Assembly (NCBI GenBank): GCA_020426625.1
Contig: JAGQPR010000014.1
Coordinates: forward strand, 1 to 39,282
Direction of reading: 5' to 3'
Length of the DNA stretch: 39,282 bases
Source: Planctomycetales bacterium
GTDB lineage: Bacteria > Planctomycetota > Planctomycetia > Pirellulales > Pirellulaceae
Below, in pieces: positions 15,884 through 24,590 of the stretch. The position numbers and the translations under genes were made by a program. Position 1 is the first letter of the stretch. Each line of letters starts with the position of its first letter. Under the pieces are notes generated by a model that did not search any database, was not told the origin of the DNA, and saw only the letters and a list, made by a program, of their open reading frames with translations.

Positions 15884-17212
15884 TCAATAGTTCAACCCCA
15901 GACTTTCTTCGTAGTCGTACTTTAGCATTTTGCCCCGGCGAGCGGAAATTGCCTCCCATTGTTTGGAAGCTTGGGACATGGCCTCACTGGCCGTGCTCTT
16001 GCCTTGCAAATAATGCACCAAGTTTTGGCCTAGTGCAGCGCGGTACTCGGAAGCAAGTGGCATGCGAGGTTCGATGGGTAACAGATCATTGCCCAGGACT
16101 GGAGATGCCAATTGCCTGGCTTTCCAGCTTGTACTATCAACCCCGAACACTGGCGATGAGGCGTCTATGCCCGCCATCAGCGGAGCGAGAAAAGCACGCG
16201 TCCCCGATGTCTCCAGCCAATCGACAAACAGTAACGATTGCGACGTCTGACTACAGCTGCTGGCGATCGAGCAGACCAGACCGGCTCCCGTATTCCAAGT
16301 TCCCGCAGACGAGTCGGGCGATTGCAGCTGTACAATAGCGCCGCCACTGCGCAACTCAGCAGCCTCAGCGTCAAGTTGGTTTGGAGAGGCGATGGATACG
16401 AATGAGGTTTGCGATTGGCAAGCGGCTTTCCAAGCCGCGCTGTGGGTTCCAACGGCTGCTAGTCCATCGGGAGTCTGTGCTGCAATCCGCTTGAGCGTCC
16501 TGGCCGCCGACTGGAAATCGGCTTCAACCAACTGTGATCTCATCGTTCTCAGGTCAAACAAGAGGCCGTACTTTGCATTTCGGCTGGTCGTCGTGGCGGC
16601 GGCGATCGCCAAGAAGCGATCCACAACAGCTTCCATGTCTACGGTTTCATCAGTGACAGTGAAGTCAACTTGCGGTTCGAGCATCCCCAACAAGTCTTCC
16701 AAGGTTGGAACCGGGCGATCCTTCAGCTGTTCGACTACCGCGTCACTGAATATCCAGGCTGGAATTGAGCAGCCTAATGAAACTGCGTAATCATTCTTGC
16801 CGTAGTTTCCTTGCGACTGCCACGCCTTCGGACGTGAAGAAACGCTGCCCTCGTCGGCCGCTTTAGCGCCCCCCTTAGGCAACTCAACGATCCATTTTCG
16901 CTCTTTGAGTTCTCCGATCAGCCTGGCTGGATAGACCAGAATGTCGCAGTCACATTCCGTCTTTGACAACAACTCTGTCGGCTCAACAACTTCGAAACTG
17001 ACCGGTTGATCCGACTCGGCCATCCAGCGACGCGTGATGAGTTCTGTGTTGTCGACGTCAGCGGTGATCCACACTCGAAGGGGCACGTTGGTAGCTGCAG
17101 GCCGTGCCGCGGAATCTTCCGGGCTGTTCTCGGCGGGTTTTTTAGGTTGATTGCAACCAGAAGCGAAAATGGCCGTGGCAAGTGCAATGGTGATATGCAA
17201 GACGTATCGCAT
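15884..17212 (-). CDS. Extracellular solute-binding lipoprotein (orphan)
   Basis: The 442-residue product starts MRYVLHITIALATAIFASGC, an ideal lipoprotein signal with lipidated Cys20. A two-lobed solute-binding pattern follows: VPLRVWITADVDNTELITRRW at the start of lobe 1, YAVSLGCSIPAWIFSDAVVE, and later SLLFVDWLETSGTRAFLAPL and a C-terminal helical segment. It resembles family 1 ABC-transporter binding proteins but is diverged. The start at 17212 is chosen for the lipobox; codons upstream to 17338 add an unlikely N-terminus. No permease or ATPase gene is adjacent, so its ligand and partner are unknown. It may serve as a sensor or work with a transporter encoded elsewhere. Confidence 0.7.
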   Translation of the reverse strand: MRYVLHITIALATAIFASGCNQPKKPAENSPEDSAARPAATNVPLRVWITADVDNTELITRRWMAESDQPVSFEVVEPTELLSKTECDCDILVYPARLIGELKERKWIVELPKGGAKAADEGSVSSRPKAWQSQGNYGKNDYAVSLGCSIPAWIFSDAVVEQLKDRPVPTLEDLLGMLEPQVDFTVTDETVDMEAVVDRFLAIAAATTTSRNAKYGLLFDLRTMRSQLVEADFQSAARTLKRIAAQTPDGLAAVGTHSAAWKAACQSQTSFVSIASPNQLDAEAAELRSGGAIVQLQSPDSSAGTWNTGAGLVCSIASSCSQTSQSLLFVDWLETSGTRAFLAPLMAGIDASSPVFGVDSTSWKARQLASPVLGNDLLPIEPRMPLASEYRAALGQNLVHYLQGKSTASEAMSQASKQWEAISARRGKMLKYDYEESLGLNY

Positions 17213-17424
17213 GGGAAAGGGAACCTCTGCATCCCGTAGGAAACTGATCAAATACGCAGTATAGTGTCCTACTGCACCAACATCGCTACCGCTGAATGAC
17301 TCGAATACGATCGCCCACAACGATCGTCGACTATTCATTCAGGCGATCGCTGGATCGTAGCGGAATCGCGGCGTTGTTCAAGGGCGAGTGGATTAGTTGG
17401 AATCTGGACTGACGGGAGTTTACC

Positions 17425-18945
17425 GTGGCATATACCATTGGCGTCGACATTGGAACCTCGGGAACGAAGAGCTTGCTGATTGATCCGGATGGAAACATCT
17501 TAGCGGAGTCGTCATCGTCCTACGGTGTTTCCATGCCCAAACCACTATGGACGGAACAAGATCCCGAGGACTGGTGGACTGCGACCGTCAAGACAATCCG
17601 GGCCGTTGTCAAGCAAGCTCGGGCCAAGCCGTCTGATGTCAAGGCAATCGGTTTGTCTGGGCAAATGCACGGCTCTGTGTTTCTTGACAAAGCGGGTAAA
17701 GTGATTCGTCCTGCATTGCTATGGAATGACCAACGTACGTTTGACGAGTGCGAGGAAATCACCAGGCTAGCTGGCGGACGGGAAAACCTAATTCGCATGG
17801 TGGCCAATCCTGCGTTGACGGGCTTCACTGCTCCAAAAATCCTTTGGCTACGAAACAAAGAGCCCAAGCGATTCGCAAAGCTCAAACACGTTCTGCTTCC
17901 CAAGGACGAAATTCGGCGACGGTTGACCGGCGAACTGGCAACCGACGTTAGTGATGCCAGCGGTATGCTGCTGTTGGATGTGCGGAATCGGTGTTGGTCC
18001 GAAGAACTGCTCTCGCGGTTACAACTGGATCGGTCCATGTTTGCTACTGTATACGAATCGGAAGATGTTACGGGTTCGCTTCGTCCAGAGATTGCTGAGA
18101 AACTCGGCTTGACGCCCGAATGCCTCGTGGTTGGGGGGGCGGGGGATTGTGCGGCCGGCGCCGTGGGTAATGGAATTGTTCGCAAGGGAGTGTTGACCGC
18201 ATCTCTTGGGACATCAGGTGTGATGTTCATGCACAGTGACGAACCTCAGTACGACCAACTGGGCCGTTTACACACGTTTTGCCACGCTGTTCGCGGGAAG
18301 TGGCACATGATGGGTGTGACTCTTTCTGCGGCTGGCTCGCTGCAATGGTTCGTGGACAATGTTTGCACTGAACTAGCCACTCGCCGAGGCGCGGACCCAT
18401 ATCAGACGATTAACATTGAAGCAGCGGCGGTTCCAGCAGGCAGTGAAGGTCTCTTGTTCACTCCCTATCTGGCTGGCGAACGAACGCCGCATGCGGACCC
18501 ATATGCCAGAGGCTGCTTTGTCGGACTGACCAGCAAACATACACGCGGACACTTGGCGCGCGCCGTCATGGAAGGTGTTGCAATGAGTTTGCGAGAAAGT
18601 CTAGAAATCATCAAGTCGTTGGGTGTGCCTGTGCGCGAAATGCGACTCAGTGGCGGCGGAGCCAAGAGTCAAATATGGAAGCAGATTTTTGCCGATGTGA
18701 TGGACCAAGCCGCCTGCACGATTAATGCCGAACAGGGGCCAGCCTACGGCGTGGCTCTGCTGGCAGCCGTCGGCTCGGGGCAGTTCAAGAATATCGAGGA
18801 GGCCTGCAAGGCAACTATCGAAGTTGTCAAGAAGACTCCGCCCAAGAAATCGGCTGTACGAACCTACAATTCAATGTTTCCAATCTATCAATCGCTTTAC
18901 GGATCTCTCAAAGAGTCTTTTTCCGCGATTGCCGCGATCAAGTAG
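17425..18945 (+). CDS. xylB: Xylulokinase
   Basis: The 506-residue FGGY-family kinase phosphorylates D-xylulose to xylulose 5-phosphate for the pentose phosphate pathway. The first phosphate-binding motif is IGVDIGTSGTKSLLID (5-20). Xylulokinase-specific segments are GLSGQMHGSV, PALLWNDQRT, GGAGDCAAGAVGNG (catalytic Asp), and LSGGGAKSQIWKQIFAD near the C-terminal adenine site. Length fits XylB. The start is GTG with GGGAG six bases upstream. It opens a plus-strand run of four genes with gaps of 61, 30 and 36 bases. No xylose isomerase or transporter is nearby. Confidence 0.93.
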   Translation: MAYTIGVDIGTSGTKSLLIDPDGNILAESSSSYGVSMPKPLWTEQDPEDWWTATVKTIRAVVKQARAKPSDVKAIGLSGQMHGSVFLDKAGKVIRPALLWNDQRTFDECEEITRLAGGRENLIRMVANPALTGFTAPKILWLRNKEPKRFAKLKHVLLPKDEIRRRLTGELATDVSDASGMLLLDVRNRCWSEELLSRLQLDRSMFATVYESEDVTGSLRPEIAEKLGLTPECLVVGGAGDCAAGAVGNGIVRKGVLTASLGTSGVMFMHSDEPQYDQLGRLHTFCHAVRGKWHMMGVTLSAAGSLQWFVDNVCTELATRRGADPYQTINIEAAAVPAGSEGLLFTPYLAGERTPHADPYARGCFVGLTSKHTRGHLARAVMEGVAMSLRESLEIIKSLGVPVREMRLSGGGAKSQIWKQIFADVMDQAACTINAEQGPAYGVALLAAVGSGQFKNIEEACKATIEVVKKTPPKKSAVRTYNSMFPIYQSLYGSLKESFSAIAAIK

Positions 18946-19006
18946 AGTCGCTCAGCTGTTGCTCAATGTTCCGACCGGCAATGCGAACCTCCAGGAGAGT
19001 GGATCA

Positions 19007-20851
19007 ATGGCCTCGTTCTACGTCATTCGCGGCGCAGACAATGGACAGCATTTTTCGATTCGCGGCGAAGTAACACAAATCGGCCGAGGACAGGGAAGCC
19101 CGATTCAGCTCAACGATACCGAAGTTTCTCGTCAACACGCCGTGATATATCGGACAAGCGATGGTGAGCATGAGATCGCCGACAATAATAGCAGCAATGG
19201 AACCTACATCAACAGTCGCCGTATCACACGCGAAAAACTGCACAGTGGTGATCGAGTTCAGGTGGGGCGGACGCTGCTGATCTACACTTCCGGCCCAGAA
19301 CCGAACGACTCCAATCCCCTGCTCCATAGCGTCGGAAACCCCGCGTCCAGTCACGACGTTGAAATAATCGTAGGTGAAGAAGCACAGCCACTGGCGCAAA
19401 TCACTCAGAGCTTGGAAAGCCACTGTGTCTCACATGCGGAGTTGTCACTGGGCCACGCGCCTGGAAAAACGTCGATGAACGTTTCCGCTAACCACCAGGA
19501 CCCGCCGCAAGATGAGGCAGAAAGTTGGTTGTCGGAAAACTGGCGTGACGACGAAGGTGGGATCGTCTACAAAGTAAGCCAGGCGGTGCGACGCACGCTG
19601 GACTTGAACGATTTGCTCGAACAAGTCCTCATGCTGATATTTCAGTGGATCGCATGCGACCGAGGCTGCATCATGTTGGTCGATGCCATTACCGGTCAAT
19701 TAACGCCAACGATCAGCCGCGATAGCAAAACGCGCCGCGTCGGATCCAAGAACCGCAATCATCAGCCGATCAGAATCAGCCGGACCATCTTGGACCATGT
19801 CATCGCCTTCAGGCGTGGTGTCATGACGAGCAATGCTCAGGACGATTCGCGTTGGCAGGGAGTCGAAAGCATCGCCAACCTAGGGGTACATGAAGCCATC
19901 TGCGTTCCCATGCTCGGACGCTATGGATTGGTTGGTGCCATCTACGTCGACACGCAGATTTCTGCTGGTGCCTTTGCAGATAGAAAAGGTAAGAAAAGTT
20001 TGGAGGAAAAGCATCTGCGACTCATGTTGACCATTGCCGGACAAGCTGCCCTGGCAATTGAAGATACCCAATTCTATCAAGCAATGATGCAGTCTGAGCG
20101 ACTGGCCGCCATGGGAAAGACGATCGCCAACCTCTCCCATCACGTAAAGAATATTCTTCAAGGTGTACGAGGAGGGAGCTATTTAGTCGAGGACGGTATC
20201 AAGAAAGAGAAACTGGATGTGATCGAGCGCGGCTGGAAAATCGTCCAACGTAACCAAGACCGCATTGCCAACCTAGTGCTGGACATGCTGTCCTTTAGCA
20301 AGGAACGTGAGCCTACTTTCCAAGTTGGAGATATATCTGCACTTGTGAAGGAGATAGTCGATTTGATGTCCGAGCGAGCCAAGGAGGCAAACGTAGTGCT
20401 AAAGATGCAGCCAGTCTCTAATCTGGGGGATATCGAATTTGACGGCGAATCCATGCACCACGCAGTGCTCAACGTAGTGACCAACGCAATTGATGCCGCA
20501 GCCGCGACACCCGAATCCGAAAAACAGGGCCAGGTTCGAATTGCTATTCAATCGGATTCAGAAAAGAGCAGCGTTTCCATTCATGTTGAAGACAATGGTG
20601 AAGGGATCCAAGCTGAAGATCTGCAAACGATTTTTACACCTTTTGAGTCCTCCAAGGGAGCGCGTGGGACTGGGCTCGGACTACCGGTGAGCCAAAAAAT
20701 CCTACGTGAGCATGGTGGAGACATCACGGTACAGAGCGAAGTCGGCATGGGGACTACAATGATCCTGCAGTGGCCAGCGAGGCGCTTTCCTGCAGCTTCG
20801 CAGACTATTGAATCGCCGCTACTCGAATCCCCAAACCAAGGTAACGTTTGA
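19007..20851 (+). CDS. FHA-GAF sensor histidine kinase
   Basis: The 614-residue cytoplasmic protein begins at the ATG with AGGAGAG seven bases upstream. It has an FHA domain (1-95) with IGRGQGSPIQL, SRQHAVIYR and NSSNGTYINSRRI, the phosphothreonine-binding residues; a variable linker; a GAF domain (about 195-355); an NtrB-like dimerisation helix with SHHVKNILQG (probable phospho-acceptor His378); and a HATPase_c domain with DNGEGIQ, FTPFESSKG and GTGLGLPVSQKILREHGGDI. All ATP-binding motifs are intact. No response regulator lies next to it. The FHA domain suggests input from a Ser/Thr protein kinase, joining two signalling systems (inference). It follows xylB by 61 bases. Confidence 0.92.
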   Translation: MASFYVIRGADNGQHFSIRGEVTQIGRGQGSPIQLNDTEVSRQHAVIYRTSDGEHEIADNNSSNGTYINSRRITREKLHSGDRVQVGRTLLIYTSGPEPNDSNPLLHSVGNPASSHDVEIIVGEEAQPLAQITQSLESHCVSHAELSLGHAPGKTSMNVSANHQDPPQDEAESWLSENWRDDEGGIVYKVSQAVRRTLDLNDLLEQVLMLIFQWIACDRGCIMLVDAITGQLTPTISRDSKTRRVGSKNRNHQPIRISRTILDHVIAFRRGVMTSNAQDDSRWQGVESIANLGVHEAICVPMLGRYGLVGAIYVDTQISAGAFADRKGKKSLEEKHLRLMLTIAGQAALAIEDTQFYQAMMQSERLAAMGKTIANLSHHVKNILQGVRGGSYLVEDGIKKEKLDVIERGWKIVQRNQDRIANLVLDMLSFSKEREPTFQVGDISALVKEIVDLMSERAKEANVVLKMQPVSNLGDIEFDGESMHHAVLNVVTNAIDAAAATPESEKQGQVRIAIQSDSEKSSVSIHVEDNGEGIQAEDLQTIFTPFESSKGARGTGLGLPVSQKILREHGGDITVQSEVGMGTTMILQWPARRFPAASQTIESPLLESPNQGNV

Positions 20852-20881
20852 CTGCGTTTTCCGAATTGAAAGTTGGACCAG

Positions 20882-23800
20882 ATGCTCGATCGCCAGTTTA
20901 CCTTTCGCACCATGCCTTGTTGGCGATTGCTCTTGGGGGCCGCTGCTTTACTGGACGTTGTGTTGCTGGGTAGCACGCAAAGAATCAGATTTCTCGCAGC
21001 ACAAGAAATCCGGACTGAACCGCTAACGGCTGGCCAGTCAACTGAAAAAATAGTCGTTCATGATGGTTACCGGGTCGAATTGGTCGCTAGTGAGCCCGCA
21101 GTTGTGGACCCAGTTGACATGGCTTTTGACGACTCTGGCAATCTATGGGTCGTCGAAATGCGTGACTACCCCTTTTCTCAATCGGAGGTACTGCAGGGGC
21201 GAATACGAGTCCTGCGTGACATGGACGGTGATGGTCACTATGACCAATCGCAAGTATTTGCCGACAACTTGGACATGCCCACCGGAATTGCCTTGTGGCG
21301 CGACGGCGCTGTCGTAACTGTTGCGGGGCGACTGATTTTCTTGCGGGATTCGAATAGTGACTTCGTGGCCGACGTGACCGAAGAATGGTTGGTAGGATTC
21401 ACCCGAGATAATGAGCAACTACGTGCCAATCATCCGCGGCTTGGCCTGGATGGCAAGTGGTATGTTGCCAATGGACTACGCGGTGGGACGATCCGATTGG
21501 GTAGTCATTATGCGGCCTCCGAGAGAGCGACGAGTACAAATGAGACGCATTCAAGAAACGAGAGCGATAGCGAGTGGAATTTGGGCAGCCGCGACTTGCG
21601 TTTTGACAGTTCTACCGGCCGCGTGGAACTGATTTCCGGCCCCGCCCAGTTCGGCCTTTCCGTGGATCGATTCGGGCGACGATACTTCTGCAGCAATCGC
21701 AATCCCGCGATGAAGGCGATTTTCGAGCAAGAGGACCTCAACGGTAACCCGCTGGCAAGCCTCACTGCGCCAACTGTTGATGTCGTACCTGCGGGCGAAC
21801 AGTCGCAAGTTTTTCCCGCAGTCAGCGCGTGGACAACCTCCAATCTCCACGCTGGACAATATACTGCGGCGTGCGGTGTATTTGCTTGGTTACCCGATTC
21901 AACTCCGCTTTCATCCACTAGCGTCGGAGCTAGCGAGGTCTACGTATGCGAGCCAACCGGCAGCTTGGTGACGCAGAACCATTTACAGCCGGACATTGGT
22001 TCAGAGCAGTATGTTGCACCTGCACAGAACGAGGCTTATTCCTGGCTAGTCAGCCGCGATCCATGGTTTCGTCCGGTCAACATAGGACTCGCACCTGATG
22101 GAGGCCTGGTGTTGGTAGACATGCACCGCGCGGTGATTGAGCATCCGCGATGGGTTCCTGAGGAGTTGAAAGATCGGCCTGACCAGCGCTACGGCGATGC
22201 TGCAGGACGAATCTACTGGATTGGCTCAAGCCTGCAGGCGCCGCTCGCTGAATCCATTACAAGACTCCACGACCAGCCTCTGTCAACGTTGTCGGATTTG
22301 CAGTTGGTTGAGCAAATCGTTTCTAACAACCCTTGGTTGCGCGAGACGGCGCGCCGCCTGCTGCTGCAGCGATATGGCGGTTCCGCTCGATCGACCAATC
22401 GCGAATTGATTGCCAGCTTGCTGCGGCATGCGGATGCCAGCGATGTGTCGGCCAATGCCCGGGTATGCTGCCTGCAGCTAGCCTGCGTGTTGGATGCTAC
22501 TGCGAGCCAATGGTTGCCAAGATATCTCACCGTTGAGGGGAGCGAGGCTATCACGGTTGCGGCGATTCGAGCTCTGCGTTGGATCGATTTTTCGTCTACA
22601 CCAGACGACCGGAGTGCAGCTGCCACTGCACTAAGCATGCTCGTTGACGCAAGCAAACCTCCGGTTCAGTTCGAGAGCTTACTAGCTTTAGGTCTATTGA
22701 GCGATTCGAATCACCAACCCACATTGAGTTCTCACCAAGTGGCCAAGGTGCTGGCAAACTTTCGCACTACAGCATACCGAGCGCGATGGTTGGTAGCTTT
22801 GGGCAGTGCTATGCGACATTCCCCTCAGATGCTTCAGGATATTTGGTTAACGGAATTGGAACTCTTCGATGCCTGGCAGGCAAACTCTTCCAGTGATATG
22901 CAAGTCGTCGAGGGTACAACGCGTCGATTGTTTCAACTCGACCAGCACCGTGCAATTACGCTCGGCGCCGCCATAGGCCGTCTGGAGCAACTAACTGCGA
23001 CTGAGTCCTCCCTGGCTCGCCCGGCCGCTCTGGTTGCCCTGCTGACTCTACTGAATCAGGGGCGAGCTGGCGAATTCGGCAATCACGAGCAGCGGCTCTG
23101 GCCCATCGTGCGTGAACTGGTTTTGACTGAGACCCAAACCACTCCTGTGCGGCAACGAGCAGCTCTGCTCCTGGCGCGCTCTGGTGCCCCCAGCGACGTC
23201 GATTTGCTGAGTCAGTTATCGCGGCAAATGGTAGGAGCCGATGTCTGGCTGCCTTTCGTCAAAGCCTGGGCCAGTACCAGTGACCCAAACTGTGATCAGT
23301 TTTTGGTGGAACAACTGGCCAATAGTGCTCCGCGAACTCAAAGAGGTTTCCTGGAATTGATTGCCGCGCGACCTCAGCGAATTCAACTGCTCTCGCTGGA
23401 AATAGCCAAACAACGATTAAGCGCCCGCCAGATCGGCTTGGACGGGATGAACAAAGTGATTGCGGCTGCAGAAGGTGCCGTCAAAGAGCAGTTGCGAGCT
23501 GAAGTCGACGCGATCGTGAATCGAGATCGCCAGCAAGTACTTGAGCAATACTTGTCTTGCCTCGAGTTGAAAGGGCAGCCACAGAACGGGCGAGCCGTGT
23601 TTGAAAAACAGTGCTCGGCCTGCCATCGCATTGCTGGCGTTGGCCAAGACGTTGGTCCAGACATTTCTGACTCTCGAACGGCCAGTCCTCTGCAATTGCT
23701 GACTTCGATCCTGATACCTAATCAAAAGATCGATAACAACTATTTTCGATATGGTGTGCTTAAGGTCGATGGCACCTTGGTCGAGGGCATGATCATTGAA

Positions 23801-24010
23801 GAGACATCCGAGAGCATTACGTTGCGCAGCCAACAGCAACCGCGCATTACGATCGCTCGGGAGGAAATCGATGAGATTCTGGCAAGCGGAATGTCTTTGA
23901 TGCCCGATGGACTCGAAGCCCAAATTGAACCACAATCTATGGCAGATCTACTTGCCTTCATTAAGCAGTGGCGTTACCTGGATGGTAGTGTGCCTCTCTC
24001 AACCGACTGA
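20882..24010 (+). CDS. PVC-type dehydrogenase/HEAT/cytochrome c protein
   Basis: About 1040 residues, exported by an N-terminal signal (hydrophobic WRLLLGAAALLDVVLLG). It has a glucose/sorbosone dehydrogenase-like propeller (GYRVELVASEPAVVDPVDMA, FDDSGNLWVVEMRDYP, LRDMDGDGHYDQSQVFADNL), then about 400 residues of HEAT-like helices, and a C-terminal mono-haem cytochrome c domain with QCSACHRIAG (Cys911, Cys914, His915). A later Met-rich MSLMPDG segment probably supplies the axial Met. This layout is typical of planctomycete 'membrane-bound dehydrogenase' proteins, thought to act in oxidation of sugars or polysaccharides in the periplasm. The substrate is unknown. The start is the ATG at 20882; a TTG at 20873 is possible. 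It lies 30 bases after the kinase gene. Confidence 0.9.
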   Translation: MLDRQFTFRTMPCWRLLLGAAALLDVVLLGSTQRIRFLAAQEIRTEPLTAGQSTEKIVVHDGYRVELVASEPAVVDPVDMAFDDSGNLWVVEMRDYPFSQSEVLQGRIRVLRDMDGDGHYDQSQVFADNLDMPTGIALWRDGAVVTVAGRLIFLRDSNSDFVADVTEEWLVGFTRDNEQLRANHPRLGLDGKWYVANGLRGGTIRLGSHYAASERATSTNETHSRNESDSEWNLGSRDLRFDSSTGRVELISGPAQFGLSVDRFGRRYFCSNRNPAMKAIFEQEDLNGNPLASLTAPTVDVVPAGEQSQVFPAVSAWTTSNLHAGQYTAACGVFAWLPDSTPLSSTSVGASEVYVCEPTGSLVTQNHLQPDIGSEQYVAPAQNEAYSWLVSRDPWFRPVNIGLAPDGGLVLVDMHRAVIEHPRWVPEELKDRPDQRYGDAAGRIYWIGSSLQAPLAESITRLHDQPLSTLSDLQLVEQIVSNNPWLRETARRLLLQRYGGSARSTNRELIASLLRHADASDVSANARVCCLQLACVLDATASQWLPRYLTVEGSEAITVAAIRALRWIDFSSTPDDRSAAATALSMLVDASKPPVQFESLLALGLLSDSNHQPTLSSHQVAKVLANFRTTAYRARWLVALGSAMRHSPQMLQDIWLTELELFDAWQANSSSDMQVVEGTTRRLFQLDQHRAITLGAAIGRLEQLTATESSLARPAALVALLTLLNQGRAGEFGNHEQRLWPIVRELVLTETQTTPVRQRAALLLARSGAPSDVDLLSQLSRQMVGADVWLPFVKAWASTSDPNCDQFLVEQLANSAPRTQRGFLELIAARPQRIQLLSLEIAKQRLSARQIGLDGMNKVIAAAEGAVKEQLRAEVDAIVNRDRQQVLEQYLSCLELKGQPQNGRAVFEKQCSACHRIAGVGQDVGPDISDSRTASPLQLLTSILIPNQKIDNNYFRYGVLKVDGTLVEGMIIEETSESITLRSQQQPRITIAREEIDEILASGMSLMPDGLEAQIEPQSMADLLAFIKQWRYLDGSVPLSTD

Positions 24011-24046
24011 CCGAGAGATTCCGGCACATGGAATTGGAATTGCCTT

Positions 24047-24499
24047 GTGAATAATGACGTTGAATCACGCGAGCTTTCCGTGGTCGGGTGGCGGGAGTAC
24101 GTAGCATTGCCAATGCTCGGCGTCAAACGAATCAAGGCCAAGATCGATACAGGGGCGCGATCTTCTAGCCTGCACGCGTTCGACGTTGAAGTCTTCAAGC
24201 GGGATGGACTGGACTTCGTTCGCTTTGTGATTCTGCCCACGCAGCGGAGTGACAAGCGGATCGTGCACGCGGAAGCAAAGCTACTGGAATTCAGGCAAAT
24301 ACGCAGTTCAAGCGGGGAAACGTCCGACCGCCCCGTCATTCAAACGCATTTGGAATTCATGGGCGAATCTTGGCCCATCGATCTGACATTGGCGAATCGG
24401 GACTCGATGGGATTTCGCATGTTGGTTGGGCGCGAAGCGATTCGAGGCCATAAGCTGGTGGATCCTGGTGCTTCTTACTTGGGCTCACGAAAAAAGTGA
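24047..24499 (+). CDS. Retropepsin-like aspartic/RimK-associated putative protease (DUF785 type)
   Basis: The 150-residue protein shows VVGWREYVALPMLGVKRIKA then KIDTGARSSSLHA (32-44), with the catalytic-type DTG triad at 34-36, and the second family motif RMLVGREAI (about 129-137). These define Pfam Zn_protease (PF05618), annotated as ATP-dependent zinc protease but structurally retropepsin-like. Members often sit beside RimK-type ATP-grasp ligases; none is present here. The start is GTG at 24047, 36 bases after the upstream gene. It is the last gene of the run and faces the azurin-cytochrome fusion gene tail to tail. Confidence 0.85.
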   Translation: MNNDVESRELSVVGWREYVALPMLGVKRIKAKIDTGARSSSLHAFDVEVFKRDGLDFVRFVILPTQRSDKRIVHAEAKLLEFRQIRSSSGETSDRPVIQTHLEFMGESWPIDLTLANRDSMGFRMLVGREAIRGHKLVDPGASYLGSRKK

Positions 24500-24503
24500 G
24501 CTG

Positions 24504-24550
24504 AGCATCGACGTAGAAGTCCTACCGGAAAACTAGCCGCTTTGGCGTTT
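24504..24550 (+). repeat. Family C repeat, partial copy 3
   Basis: GCATCGACGTAGAAGTCCTA and AACTAGCCGCTTTGGCGTTT match the first half of the elements at 28515-28607 and 33459-33549. The second half is missing; a hairpin follows directly at 24560-24583. Confidence 0.55.
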
Positions 24551-24559
24551 GATTATATT

Positions 24560-24583
24560 GATCAAGTAGCAGAGAACTTGATC
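24560..24583. terminator. Hairpin between convergent genes
   Basis: GATCAAGT and ACTTGATC form a perfect 8-bp stem around an 8-base loop, between the ends of the protease gene and the fusion gene. On the minus strand it is followed by an A+T-rich stretch (AATATAATCAAA). A bidirectional terminator is likely. Confidence 0.5.
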
Positions 24584-24590
24584 GTTGTAC

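Noticed and set aside
17520-18230. 236-codon frame antisense to xylB
   Set aside because: The opposite strand encodes a complete xylulokinase.
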